From the NCBI GenBank assembly GCA_900772695.1, contig CAAGRO010000442.1:1-42981 (forward strand): a DNA stretch of 42,981 nt. Direction: 5' to 3'. Shown here piece by piece: positions 15,423 to 24,005 of this stretch. A program made the translations under genes and the position numbers. Every line of letters starts with the position of its first letter. The stretch's first letter is position 1. Origin of the DNA: an uncultured Oribacterium sp. (lineage in GTDB: Bacteria > Bacillota > Clostridia > Lachnospirales > Lachnospiraceae). A model generated the notes under the pieces. The model was not told the origin of the DNA, made no database searches, and was given only the letters and a program-made list of their open reading frames with translations.

Positions 15423-16436
15423 TTAGTCAGCAATCAGAGAACCGAAGTACTTGATTGTTCTTACCATCTGAGATGTGTAGGAGTTCTCGTTGTCATACCA
15501 TGAAACAACCTGTACAAGAGTCTTGCCGTTGCCCATCGGGAGAACCTTGGTCTGCGTAGCATCGAAGATGGAACCAGCCATGGAGTTGATGATATCGGAA
15601 GATACGATCTCGTCTGTGTTGTACTCGAAGGACTCTGTCTCCTCTGCCTTCATCTGAGCGTTAACCTCATCAGCAGTTACTTCCTTAGCAACAACTGCAT
15701 CAAGGATGGTGGTGGAACCTGTAGCTACAGGAACACGCTGAGCAGCACCGTTCAGCTTGCCATCAAGCTCTGGAAGAACGAGGCCGATTGCCTTTGCTGC
15801 ACCGGAAGATGCAGGAGTGATGTTCTGAGCACCTGCTCTGGAACGACGAAGGTTGCCCTTTCTCTGCGGTCCATCAAGGATCATCTGGTCACCGGTGTAA
15901 GCGTGAACAGTGGTCATGAAGCCGGACTCGATCGGAGCGAGGTCGTTAAGCGCCTTTGCCATCGGAGCGAGGCAGTTGGTGGTGCAGGATGCAGCGGAGA
16001 TGATCTGATCATCAGCTGTAAGAGTCGTGTGGTTTACATTGTAAACGATGGTCTTCAGATCCTTACCAGCAGGTGCAGAGATAACAACGTGCTTAGCACC
16101 AGCGTTGATGTGTGCCATGGACTTCTCCTTAGAGCAGTAGAAACCTGTGCACTCGAGAACTACATCGATGTCAAGATCCTTCCATGGAAGAGCTGCAGCG
16201 TCCTTCTCCTTGTAGATCTCGATCTCCTTGCCATTTACGATGATGGAGTGATCAGTAGCCTCTACCGTACCGTTGTATCTGCCGTGGGTTGTATCATACT
16301 TAAGAAGGTATGCAAGCATCTCCGGGCTGGTCAGATCGTTGATTGCTACAACATCATAACCCTCAGCCTGGAACATCTGTCTGAATGCGAGACGACCGAT
16401 ACGGCCGAAACCATTAATCGCAACTCTTACTGCCAT
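15423..16436 (-). CDS. gap: Glyceraldehyde-3-phosphate dehydrogenase
   Basis: A 337-residue NAD-dependent GAPDH. The Rossmann motif NGFGRIGR is at residues 8-15. INDL follows with D34, which favours NAD over NADP. The catalytic C151 lies in SAASCTTNCLAP. The C-terminal WYDNENSYTSQMVRT is typical. It oxidises glyceraldehyde 3-phosphate to 1,3-bisphosphoglycerate in glycolysis. It has an AGGAGG ribosome binding site and a clear promoter (16501-16529), and an 18-base Rex-like palindrome lies further upstream, suggesting control by NADH/NAD ratio. Confidence 0.97.
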   Translation of the reverse strand: MAVRVAINGFGRIGRLAFRQMFQAEGYDVVAINDLTSPEMLAYLLKYDTTHGRYNGTVEATDHSIIVNGKEIEIYKEKDAAALPWKDLDIDVVLECTGFYCSKEKSMAHINAGAKHVVISAPAGKDLKTIVYNVNHTTLTADDQIISAASCTTNCLAPMAKALNDLAPIESGFMTTVHAYTGDQMILDGPQRKGNLRRSRAGAQNITPASSGAAKAIGLVLPELDGKLNGAAQRVPVATGSTTILDAVVAKEVTADEVNAQMKAEETESFEYNTDEIVSSDIINSMAGSIFDATQTKVLPMGNGKTLVQVVSWYDNENSYTSQMVRTIKYFGSLIAD

Positions 16437-16500
16437 AATAATATCCTCCTGATATTTAATGAAATAAATGGTTACATATAAATTTCCATTAGCATCTGTT

Positions 16501-16529
16501 ATTGTATGCTATCAAATGTCTTTTTGCAA
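16501..16529 (-). promoter_or_regulatory. gap promoter
   Basis: On the minus strand TTGCAA (16529-16524) and TACAAT (16506-16501) are 17 bases apart. The start near 16494 gives a leader of about 58 bases. Confidence 0.7.
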
Positions 16530-16545
16530 GTACAAAACGGCGATT

Positions 16546-16563
16546 TTGTGAAAAATTTCACAG
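16546..16563. promoter_or_regulatory. Probable Rex operator
   Basis: TTGTGAAAAATTTCACAG matches the Rex redox-repressor consensus TTGTGAAANNTTTCACAA at all fixed positions but the last. Its centre is about 60 bases upstream of the predicted gap start. The inner TGTGA-N6-TCACA could instead fit a Crp/Fnr-family protein. gap is a common Rex target in Firmicutes, which favours Rex. Confidence 0.6.
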
Positions 16564-16582
16564 CAAATTTACAATTCTGTAC

Positions 16583-16637
16583 GTGAGCCTGACGGTGAGC
16601 GACCATATGGCTTCTGTCGCTCGCCCTCCGGGCTCAC
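16583..16637. repeat. Long GC-rich imperfect hairpin
   Basis: GTGAGCC/GGCTCAC (16583-16589 and 16631-16637) encloses GGTGAGCGAC/GTCGCTCGCC (16594-16603 and 16616-16625) with a 12-base loop. No T run follows on either strand. It lies between the Na/Pi transporter stop and the gap promoter and may end or protect the transporter transcript. Confidence 0.5.
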
Positions 16638-16653
16638 TGAACGAATCGAAACA

Positions 16654-18348
16654 TTACTGCAGCATGGATTTTACGTAGCCCGCGATATTGTCGGCGTGGT
16701 CTGAAATACGCTCGAGGTCACCGATGACATCGAGGAAGGCCACACCTGCGGAGGTACTGCACTTGCCCTCGCTGAGGCGCTGCATATGGTGCTCACGCAT
16801 CTCACGCTCCATCGTGTCCACGACGTCCTCGGAGCGCTTTGTGTCGATGACTTCATCGATGCTGTTATCTTCGAGTGCATTGATGGACAGACTGAAGCTT
16901 GCCTGCGCCTGCTGTCCGATCTTCTGGAGATCCCGGATGCCCTTTTCCGTGAAGTGCACGCCGTTATCGAAGATGTATTTCGCCTTTTCGACAATATTCT
17001 CTGCATGATCACCGACACGCTCCATATCCGTCAGCGTATTCAGCATACGGGTCACCTCGAACTTCTGGCGCTCGCTGAGGGAGAGCTGGTCGATCTTGAT
17101 GAGATAATTCGTGAGGAGGCCCGTCATATGGTCGATCAGCTTCTCCCGATCATGCACATCCTGAATCAGCTTCTCGTCTCCGCTCTCCAGTGCACTGCAG
17201 GCATCACTGATATTGACTGCAACGACGCGGCCGAGGTTGACGACCTCACTCCTGGTCGCCGCCAGGGCGATCGCCGGGGACTCCAGGATACGCTCATCCA
17301 GATGACGACGGAGACGCTGTTCTTCGATGTTCACCTTATCCTCTGCAGTCTGTGCACCTTCGGCGACGGTCTTCTCCGGAACGAGTGCACCGGAAAGCTT
17401 CACGAGAAGATCACCGAACGGATAGAGCACCAGCGTGCAGCTCACGTTAAAGATCGTATGGAAGATGGAAATCTCCACCGGCGTAAGCATGTCGTTGAAG
17501 AACTGCGGTACTGCGAAGGAAGCCGCAAAAATCAGTACACCGAACATCACGGCACCCGCTACGTTGAAGAGCAGGTGAATGCAGGCAGCCCGCTTCGCAG
17601 TGCGGCTGGTACCCGTTGCAGAAATCATCGCCGTCACGCAGGTACCGATGTTCTGTCCGAGGGTGATGTAGAAACCGGAGGCTCTCGGAACGGCACCCGC
17701 CAGGGCGAGGGTCTGCAGGATGGAAACCGAAGCAGCGGAGGACTGAATGATACCGGTCACGACCGCACCGACCAGAATACCCAGGATCGGATTTCCGCCG
17801 ATCGCACGGAAGGCATCGGAGAAGATCGGTGAATCCGCATACGGGGATACCGCACCCGACATAAACTCGAGGCCGATGAAGATGAAGCCGACACCGATAC
17901 AGAAATTACCGATCAGATCATCACTGCCCTTCTTGCCAAACAGGATACGGAACGCACCGATGGCGATCAGCACCGGAGAAAAGAAATCCGGCTTCAGCAC
18001 CGTCAGCATATCGCTCGAAATCTGCGTCAGTGATACCATCCAGGCCGTGATGGTCGTACCGATATTCGCGCCCATGATGATGCCGACCGCCTGTGAAAGA
18101 TTCATGATGCCGGCATTCACGAAACCGACGACCATGACCGTCGTCGCGGATGACGACTGTACCAGTGCCGTAATCGCCGCACCGAGCACCACCGCCATAA
18201 AACGGTTCTTCGTCACGATGTCCAGGAAACCTGAGATCCGGTTACCTGCCGCCTTCTGCATGCCGTCACTCATGACGGACATACCATACAGGAACATACC
18301 TAATCCGCCCAGAAGACGGAACAGACTCGCCACATGATCTACTGTCAT
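16654..18348 (-). CDS. Na/Pi cotransporter-family protein with PhoU-like C-terminal domain
   Basis: A 564-residue protein. The N-terminal two thirds carry the duplicated Na/Pi cotransporter domain, with the repeat signatures ALVQSSSATT (near residue 61) and IIQSSAASVS (near residue 201) and many hydrophobic segments. From about residue 345 a soluble, helical PhoU-like domain follows, with MERVGDHAENI and LERISDHADNI signatures. These proteins move phosphate with sodium, and the PhoU part probably regulates transport or binds metal. Its own promoter is at 18416-18444. It is not linked to pst or pho genes here. Confidence 0.9.
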   Translation of the reverse strand: MTVDHVASLFRLLGGLGMFLYGMSVMSDGMQKAAGNRISGFLDIVTKNRFMAVVLGAAITALVQSSSATTVMVVGFVNAGIMNLSQAVGIIMGANIGTTITAWMVSLTQISSDMLTVLKPDFFSPVLIAIGAFRILFGKKGSDDLIGNFCIGVGFIFIGLEFMSGAVSPYADSPIFSDAFRAIGGNPILGILVGAVVTGIIQSSAASVSILQTLALAGAVPRASGFYITLGQNIGTCVTAMISATGTSRTAKRAACIHLLFNVAGAVMFGVLIFAASFAVPQFFNDMLTPVEISIFHTIFNVSCTLVLYPFGDLLVKLSGALVPEKTVAEGAQTAEDKVNIEEQRLRRHLDERILESPAIALAATRSEVVNLGRVVAVNISDACSALESGDEKLIQDVHDREKLIDHMTGLLTNYLIKIDQLSLSERQKFEVTRMLNTLTDMERVGDHAENIVEKAKYIFDNGVHFTEKGIRDLQKIGQQAQASFSLSINALEDNSIDEVIDTKRSEDVVDTMEREMREHHMQRLSEGKCSTSAGVAFLDVIGDLERISDHADNIAGYVKSMLQ

Positions 18349-18415
18349 ATTTTCTCCTAAAATAAAAGCTCGATTCCGAAAACCGAGTACCAGGCAGCAA
18401 CCCCTGCCAAATCGG

Positions 18416-18444
18416 ATTATAACAGACCGTAAAAATCATGTAAA
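18416..18444 (-). promoter_or_regulatory. Promoter of the Na/Pi cotransporter gene
   Basis: On the minus strand TTTACA (18444-18439) and a perfect TATAAT (18421-18416) are 17 bases apart. The leader of about 60 bases contains a small GGCAG/CTGCC hairpin. Confidence 0.65.
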
Positions 18445-18473
18445 TATTCTGCAAAGTTCCTTCGCAGATACAA

Positions 18474-18505
18474 TAAAAGAGGCGAAGGAACATCCTCCGC
18501 CTCTA
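18474..18505 (-). terminator. Terminator of the amidase gene
   Basis: On the minus strand a GAGGCGGAGGA stem pairs imperfectly with TCCTTCGCCTC and is followed by TTTTA. It lies 12 bases after the amidase stop. Confidence 0.8.
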
Positions 18506-18517
18506 CCCGCACAGTGC

Positions 18518-19354
18518 TCAGCCCTGCGCAGCCGTAAACCCATAATAAATATTGATGCCATCCAGCAGTCCGGCTGCGATCCTGTCACAGGCCGCCTGGC
18601 TGTGGTCACTGGCCTTATCACCGACCTCGATATCCACCGACGGTACCGTCGAGTAGGAGGTCTGGGTCAGATCCATATCCATGCTGCCGCTCGAGAACAC
18701 CTTCATGCCCGATGCCTTGAGTCCTGCGATGAGGCTCTCACCGAGCTTCTCGTGCTTCTGCCAGTAGCTCGCCACCGGCTCCATCGACTTCAGCGCGTCC
18801 GGTGTGCTCATAAAGAAGACACCCTTGTTTGACTTCGTGGAATCGAAGTGAATCGCGATATGGCAGTCTGCCTTATTGTTTGCGATGACCGTACGTGCGA
18901 TATTGTCGAGCTGTACATCCTTATCATCACGAATCATCAGCACATCATAGCCATCCGCCAGCAGCTTATGCTTCAGACTCTCGGCGACCATCAAGGTCGC
19001 GACCGGCTCCGCCGTACCATCGGCGAAGGTCATACCGCCGGAAACTGCCGTCGCAGTCGTGCTGCCGGCGGCCGTCGAACCACCGGTCACCTTCTTCGAT
19101 CCATCCGGATGGCACAGGGTCCGTACCGATCCGCCACCCTTCGTCCCGTGGCCTGCATTGACCGCCACCGTAATGCCCTTTCGTGCACTCTCGGCGACAT
19201 CCGTGGTATAGAGAACGGCCTTTCCGGTGTTGATCTTCGAATTACCAGCGTACTTCCAGTCCAGATTTAATCCGATTTCTGTGCTCGCCAGCGAGCTCAT
19301 ACACATACATACGGAAAGAACAGCCGCTGTGACCAAAACGCTTAATTTCTTCAT
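18518..19354 (-). CDS. Secreted N-acetylmuramoyl-L-alanine amidase (Amidase_3 type)
   Basis: A 278-residue protein with an N-terminal signal peptide ending near SSLAS (residues 1-24). The catalytic domain shows the family's zinc-site segments: VAVNAGHGTKGG near residue 61, ADCHIAIHFDST near residue 160 and a late Glu in VDIEVGD. Such enzymes cut the bond between MurNAc and the stem peptide during wall remodelling, division or spore events. There is no separate wall-binding domain in the protein. An insertion rich in Gly, Ser and Thr (about residues 85-105) lies after the first His motif. It has its own promoter and terminator. The physiological role cannot be narrowed further. Confidence 0.85.
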   Translation of the reverse strand: MKKLSVLVTAAVLSVCMCMSSLASTEIGLNLDWKYAGNSKINTGKAVLYTTDVAESARKGITVAVNAGHGTKGGGSVRTLCHPDGSKKVTGGSTAAGSTTATAVSGGMTFADGTAEPVATLMVAESLKHKLLADGYDVLMIRDDKDVQLDNIARTVIANNKADCHIAIHFDSTKSNKGVFFMSTPDALKSMEPVASYWQKHEKLGESLIAGLKASGMKVFSSGSMDMDLTQTSYSTVPSVDIEVGDKASDHSQAACDRIAAGLLDGINIYYGFTAAQG

Positions 19355-19400
19355 GTTCTTCTCTCTTTCACTCCATCGCTCTATTTCTTTCTACACTAGA

Positions 19401-19429
19401 AGTCTACGCGAAAAGAAAGAGGCATGCAA
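19401..19429 (-). promoter_or_regulatory. Probable amidase promoter
   Basis: On the minus strand TTGCAT (19429-19424) and TAGACT (19406-19401) are 17 bases apart, each matching four of six consensus bases. The 5' leader is about 40 bases. Confidence 0.45.
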
Positions 19430-19492
19430 CAACGAAACACGAACATACCTCTTACATATTTCTTACGTTTATCGCGCACAGGTCCGTCTGCG

Positions 19493-20335
19493 TCAGTGAA
19501 GCAGTGCCGAAATCGCAAACCAGATCAGGACGATGATGCCGAGGCCGATCCGATAGTATCCGAAGATCGCAAAGCTGTTCTTCCGGATATAGCGCATCAG
19601 GAAATTGATGCAGTACACACTCACGATATAGGCGATCACCATACCGAGGAGCAGATAGAAGAGCTGCGGGCCGGTGAAGGCAAAGCCGAACTTGATGAGC
19701 TTCAGGAAGCTCGCACCGAACATGACCGGTACCGACAGGAAGAAGGAAAACTCTGCAGCCGGTGTACGTGCGACGCCGATGAGCATCGCACCGAGGATCG
19801 TCGCGCCGGAACGGGAGGTACCCGGAATCAGTGCGAGGCACTGGAAGAGGCCGATGTAAATCGCGGTGCGAAGATCCAGATCCTGCAGGCGGTTGATATG
19901 AAAATCGACCGTTTCGTTCCGCTTCTCGATCAGAATGAAGAACACACCATACAGGATCAGCATCAGTGCCACGACGAAGCCGTTATAGAGGTACTTGTCC
20001 AGGAGGTCATCGAAGAGGATACCGATGACGGCCGCCGGGATGCAGGCGACGATGATCTTGATCCAGAGATCGACGCGGGATGGCACGAGGCCGATGCGTC
20101 CGTTCGAGCGACGACGCGCAAACGGCCAGAGCTGACGGAAAAAGGTGGTGACGACCGCGAGGATCGCGCCCAGCTGGATCACGACCTCGAAGACCTTATA
20201 GTACTCATCCGGCTGATTCAGCTTAATCAGCTCATTGACGAGAATCATGTGTCCTGTACTGGAGATCGGAAGCCACTCGGTGAAGCCCTCCACGAGTCCA
20301 AATACGATGATTTTTAAGGTTTCAACAAAACTCAT
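19493..20335 (-). CDS. uppP: Undecaprenyl-diphosphatase
   Basis: A 280-residue integral membrane enzyme of the UppP/BacA family. It recycles the undecaprenyl carrier used for peptidoglycan and surface-polymer synthesis. The two family motifs are visible: EGFTEWLPISSTGHM near residue 16, with the catalytic Glu/His region, and PGTSRSGATI near residue 170. About eight hydrophobic segments are seen. It follows ung by 21 bases, with a GGAGGAAATAGA ribosome binding site, so the two are probably co-transcribed. The family can give bacitracin tolerance. Confidence 0.95.
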   Translation of the reverse strand: MSFVETLKIIVFGLVEGFTEWLPISSTGHMILVNELIKLNQPDEYYKVFEVVIQLGAILAVVTTFFRQLWPFARRRSNGRIGLVPSRVDLWIKIIVACIPAAVIGILFDDLLDKYLYNGFVVALMLILYGVFFILIEKRNETVDFHINRLQDLDLRTAIYIGLFQCLALIPGTSRSGATILGAMLIGVARTPAAEFSFFLSVPVMFGASFLKLIKFGFAFTGPQLFYLLLGMVIAYIVSVYCINFLMRYIRKNSFAIFGYYRIGLGIIVLIWFAISALLH

Positions 20336-20356
20336 TCTATTTCCTCCACATATTGC

Positions 20357-21034
20357 TTATGCCTGTCGATTTTCGATCTGCCAGTCGATTGGTGTGAGAC
20401 CGTGTGCCTCCAGGTACTGATTTGTTTTCGAGAACGGACGCGAGCCGAAGAAGCCACGATAGGCACTCAGCGGACTCGGGTGCGGCGACTTCAGAATCAG
20501 ATGCTTCGGATTCCGCAGCATCGCCTCCTTCATCTGAGCCGGCCGCCCCCAGAGGATAAACACCATCGGGCGGTCGATCTGATCCAGTACCCGGATCGCC
20601 GCGTCCGTAAACGCCTCCCAGCCGATGCCGTGGTGGCTGTTCGCCTGATGTGCCCGCACGGTCAGCACGGTGTTCAGCATCAGCACGCCCTGATCCGCCC
20701 ACTTTTTCAGATAGCCGTTATCCGGGATCGTGCAGCCGAGGTCGTCATGCAGCTCCTTATAGATATTCACGAGGGACGGCGGGATGGCCACCTCCGGCTT
20801 CACCGAAAAGCAGAGTCCGTGGGCCTGTCCCGGCTCGTGGTACGGATCCTGTCCGAGGATCACCACCTTCACCTTTTCCAGCGGAGTAAAGGAAAAAGCA
20901 TTGAAAATATCTTCTGCCGCCGGATAGATCGTCTGCGTTTTATATTCCTGATCCACGGTATGGTACAGCTGTTCATAATACGGCTTGCTGAATTCCGCCT
21001 CCAGCGGCTTCAGCCAGTCATTCGTAATCATCAT
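20357..21034 (-). CDS. ung: Uracil-DNA glycosylase
   Basis: A 225-residue family 1 enzyme that removes uracil from DNA as the first step of base excision repair. Key motifs are GQDPYHEPGQAHGLCFSV with the catalytic Asp, LMLNTVLTVRAHQANSH and the DNA-minor-groove loop SPHPSPLSAYRGF. The start is set at the ATG at 21034, which has AGGAG 6 bases upstream. A longer open frame to 21211 overlaps the phosphoesterase gene in another frame and looks non-coding. It is followed closely by uppP. Confidence 0.95.
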   Translation of the reverse strand: MMITNDWLKPLEAEFSKPYYEQLYHTVDQEYKTQTIYPAAEDIFNAFSFTPLEKVKVVILGQDPYHEPGQAHGLCFSVKPEVAIPPSLVNIYKELHDDLGCTIPDNGYLKKWADQGVLMLNTVLTVRAHQANSHHGIGWEAFTDAAIRVLDQIDRPMVFILWGRPAQMKEAMLRNPKHLILKSPHPSPLSAYRGFFGSRPFSKTNQYLEAHGLTPIDWQIENRQA

Positions 21035-21116
21035 CTCTTTCTCCTGTTCTTTCATCTGCCGCCGGCAGCGGAACGCCCGTCCGCCCACTGGAACGGATGG
21101 CAGTATCCGACACGTA

Positions 21117-21812
21117 TCATTCGTGATAGACATTGTGACTCCGGGACCTGGACATATTCTTATAGAGGTCATACAGGATGGATCCCGTCTTTCCCTCCTC
21201 CGGATAGTCATCGCCCCGCTTCAGATCCAGCACATACTTCCCGTAGCAGTTGATGATCGTCGTCCCGCTCGGGTGCTCCCGTACACGCTGAAAATCACAG
21301 CCGTAGCACTGATGCACATGGCCATGGATCATGTATTTCGGATGGTAACGCTCGAGGAGCTCATTGAAGCAGCGGAAGCCCTGATGCGGCAGGTCCTCCA
21401 TATCGCCGTAGCCCTGCGCCGGCGCATGTGTCACCACGATATCGAAGCCGTTTCGCAGTGCGATGGCCGACCGAAGCCGATCGATCCGCTTCTCCATCTC
21501 CCGTTCGGTATACATATAGTTTCCTTCTTTATATCGCATGGAACCGCCGAGTCCCAGGATACGAAGCCCGCGGAAATCATAGATCCGATCATCGATGCAG
21601 TCACAGCCGAGCGGTGGCATCTCATCATAGCAGCGATCATGATTTCCATGCACATAAAGCAGCGGGGCATGGCCCGATGTCACCAGAAACTCGAGGTAAT
21701 GCGGATTCAGATCGCCGGCAGACAGGATGAGGTCGATATCCCGGAGCTCAGCCGGATCGTAATAATCATAGAGCTTCTTATCCTCTTCGTCTGCAATCAG
21801 TAAAACCTTCAT
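21117..21812 (-). CDS. Metallophosphoesterase family protein
   Basis: A 231-residue calcineurin-like phosphoesterase. Metal-binding segments are LILSAGDLNP (Asp), VHGNHDRC (Asn-His), VVTHAP (His) and IHGHVHQ (His). The usual first motif DxH is replaced by ADEEDKK at the N-terminus, so the first metal site differs from the textbook pattern. The substrate cannot be told from sequence; candidates are a phosphodiester, nucleotide or phosphoprotein. It is 82 bases upstream of ung and downstream of the BMP-type gene. Confidence 0.8.
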   Translation of the reverse strand: MKVLLIADEEDKKLYDYYDPAELRDIDLILSAGDLNPHYLEFLVTSGHAPLLYVHGNHDRCYDEMPPLGCDCIDDRIYDFRGLRILGLGGSMRYKEGNYMYTEREMEKRIDRLRSAIALRNGFDIVVTHAPAQGYGDMEDLPHQGFRCFNELLERYHPKYMIHGHVHQCYGCDFQRVREHPSGTTIINCYGKYVLDLKRGDDYPEEGKTGSILYDLYKNMSRSRSHNVYHE

Positions 21813-21896
21813 AATGAACCTTTCATAACGAATCTCACGTACGCGCAGGTACTGGAATTCCCTCTGCCTGTCACAGCTCGATCCGCCATCCTCCTT

Positions 21897-23807
21897 TTAT
21901 GCCTTCAGGAATCCGCTGATACGGATCAGCTCCTGTGCCCGCTGATTAAACGCCGCGAGCTCCGGGATTTCACCGACGATGTTATCATTGAGCCAATGCA
22001 TATTCACGATCTCTTCGCTGGAGAGCCGTGGCGCCTGCGCGTCCTTTATGAGGCCCTCCTGGCTGTGGATTTCTCCGTCAAACGGATGCATCCGTCCGGA
22101 AAGCACGCCCTCACGAAGCGCCGTCAGCATCTTCCGGGAGGCATAGTGGAGCTGCCCGGAAAGGATCACATCGATGACGCCGGATTCCATACCGAACCAG
22201 AAATTCAGCGCCTCATGCGACTTCGTGAGCCGGCTGTTGTCCCAGGAGCCTTCCAGAATCGAGCGGAGGATGATCTCATAGAAGCGTCCCCAGTCGAAGA
22301 TCGGCGTCGCAATGTTGGATACCGCACCGTCCTCTGCCACCCGATAGACACCAAACTCCCGCGACAGCTTCTTCGCCGGCGTCAGCTCCGGTCCGGAGAT
22401 CGTCCGGATCCCCTGACTAAGCAGGGACTTCTTCCAGTCATGATCCTGCAGCGCCGACCACTCGAGGTGGATCCGGGCATAGGGATTGATCATCTGCGCA
22501 CCGATCGCAAAGGCATTGACATTGGAAAGCGTGCCATACAGCGGGCAGAGTTCCGCGTAGCCGATCTCGTTTCCGTCCGTCACCGACGCCGCGAGCGCGC
22601 CCATCAGGAACTTCGCCTCATACATACGGCCATAGTAGGTTCGGATCGAATTGTAGCTGGTGTTCACCGAGCAGTTCAGGATATGGATCTTCGGGTAGCG
22701 AACCTTCGCCTGGACAGAAGCCTCCACCATCATGACCGTCGTCGTAAAAATCACCTGTGCGCCCGCAGCCGCTGCCTCATCGATCGCGGCACTCACGAGC
22801 GCCGGCGTATCGCAGTCCGCCCATGTCCGGGTCTCGAGCTGCGTGCCGAAGCGTCCGGCGATGTAGTTCCGCCCGAGCTCATGCTGGTACGCCCAGCTGG
22901 AGGTCTCCGGATTCTTCTCATAGATGAAGGCCACCGTCAGCTTCCGGTCCGCATTCTGCTGCGTCAGGCGCTTAAAGAAGGAGCTGTCCTTCTGGAGGAC
23001 GTCCGGCGTTTCCACGAGACGGATATCCTCCGGCTCCTTCAGGAATTCATGCCAGATCTTATCGAGGTTCGCATCGATTTCCTGCGTCGAGATATGCTCG
23101 AGGTTCTTCGCGCCATAAATGCGAAGATAGATGAGGAAGGCATCACCACGGGTGATATCGAGACGTCCGCCGCCCTTTCGAAGAAAGCGCTCTGCGAAGC
23201 GGAAGAAATCCGCCTTTACATCATTGCGCACTTCCTGCGTCCATGGCTTCTCCATGGACAGCCCGAGCACCTGACAGAGCTTCTGATAGGAGCCCTCCTC
23301 TGAAAAACGGATGCCATAGATGCCGCTTACCTTAAAGAAATCGACGAACTCAAAGTAGATACGATTCGACTTATCATCGGTATGCTGCGGCAGCAGTCGG
23401 ATGACGTCCGCGAGGATGGATACCATACCGGTAAAGCGTGAAACCGATACGCGCTTGTTGCCCTCCTGCACATAGAAGCGCCCCATGTACTCATATACGA
23501 GGATCGCGTCCCGGATGCCCTCCTGAACAGCAGAATCATAGAGCGCCGACCACTTCACCGAAAACTCGGTCTTCGGCGGCAGCAGCGGCATGAAATTACT
23601 GGCGAAGGCTTCCTGACGGCCATGCGTCTTCGTGCCGGCGATGTCGGCAATCGGAATCTCGACCAGTCCGATATGATTCTCTGCGAGTATGCTCTCCGGC
23701 TTCACGATATCATCAAGCGCCGTAAGATACGGATAGCGTCCGAATGTGATATCCCTGCGGTACTGACTCTCGCCCATGTGCCAGGCCTTCGTATAATCTT
23801 CGATCAT
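21897..23807 (-). CDS. Cytosolic fusion of a ParB-like domain and a BMP-type substrate-binding domain
   Basis: A 636-residue protein without signal peptide or membrane segment. Residues about 45-125 look like a ParB/sulfiredoxin-type fold: GLVEIPIADIAGTKTHGRQE, then VQEGNKRVSVSRF, which resembles the ParB GNRR motif. A helical middle follows (130-285). From residue 290 (TVAFIYEKNPETSSWAYQHE) to about 530 it resembles the BMP/Med family of type 1 binding proteins, normally lipoproteins that bind nucleosides. Loss of the secretion signal suggests an intracellular sensor or an enzyme-like use of the fold. Ribosome binding site GAGGGGG precedes the ATG. The neighbours (phosphoesterase, choline-binding protein) do not settle its role. 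The ParB-like call is less sure than the BMP call. Confidence 0.65.
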   Translation of the reverse strand: MIEDYTKAWHMGESQYRRDITFGRYPYLTALDDIVKPESILAENHIGLVEIPIADIAGTKTHGRQEAFASNFMPLLPPKTEFSVKWSALYDSAVQEGIRDAILVYEYMGRFYVQEGNKRVSVSRFTGMVSILADVIRLLPQHTDDKSNRIYFEFVDFFKVSGIYGIRFSEEGSYQKLCQVLGLSMEKPWTQEVRNDVKADFFRFAERFLRKGGGRLDITRGDAFLIYLRIYGAKNLEHISTQEIDANLDKIWHEFLKEPEDIRLVETPDVLQKDSSFFKRLTQQNADRKLTVAFIYEKNPETSSWAYQHELGRNYIAGRFGTQLETRTWADCDTPALVSAAIDEAAAAGAQVIFTTTVMMVEASVQAKVRYPKIHILNCSVNTSYNSIRTYYGRMYEAKFLMGALAASVTDGNEIGYAELCPLYGTLSNVNAFAIGAQMINPYARIHLEWSALQDHDWKKSLLSQGIRTISGPELTPAKKLSREFGVYRVAEDGAVSNIATPIFDWGRFYEIILRSILEGSWDNSRLTKSHEALNFWFGMESGVIDVILSGQLHYASRKMLTALREGVLSGRMHPFDGEIHSQEGLIKDAQAPRLSSEEIVNMHWLNDNIVGEIPELAAFNQRAQELIRISGFLKA

Positions 23808-23945
23808 CGCGTTCCCCCTCTCTGCTCTCAGCTTCGTCCTTCAAAAACACACCTATAATACTCTATCTCGCTCGACAATTCTATAAGAGTCGCATCATCG
23901 TATACCAAATATTGGATTTATGGATGGCCCGCTCATGGATATGCA

Positions 23946-23979
23946 CAAAAAAGAAGGAACCAGCAATCCGGCTCCTTCC
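23946..23979 (-). terminator. Terminator after the choline-binding-repeat gene
   Basis: Arms GAAGGAACC (23953-23961) and GGCTCCTTC (23970-23978) pair with one wobble and are followed by six Ts on the minus strand. Confidence 0.85.
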
Positions 23980-24005
23980 CGTTTTTCTGCTTATTCTGAT
24001 GTTCT

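Noticed and set aside
16547..16562. Crp/Fnr-type site TGTGA-N6-TCACA before gap
   Set aside because: It fits, but the longer symmetrical match to the Rex consensus and the usual presence of gap in Rex regulons explain it better; kept only as an alternative.
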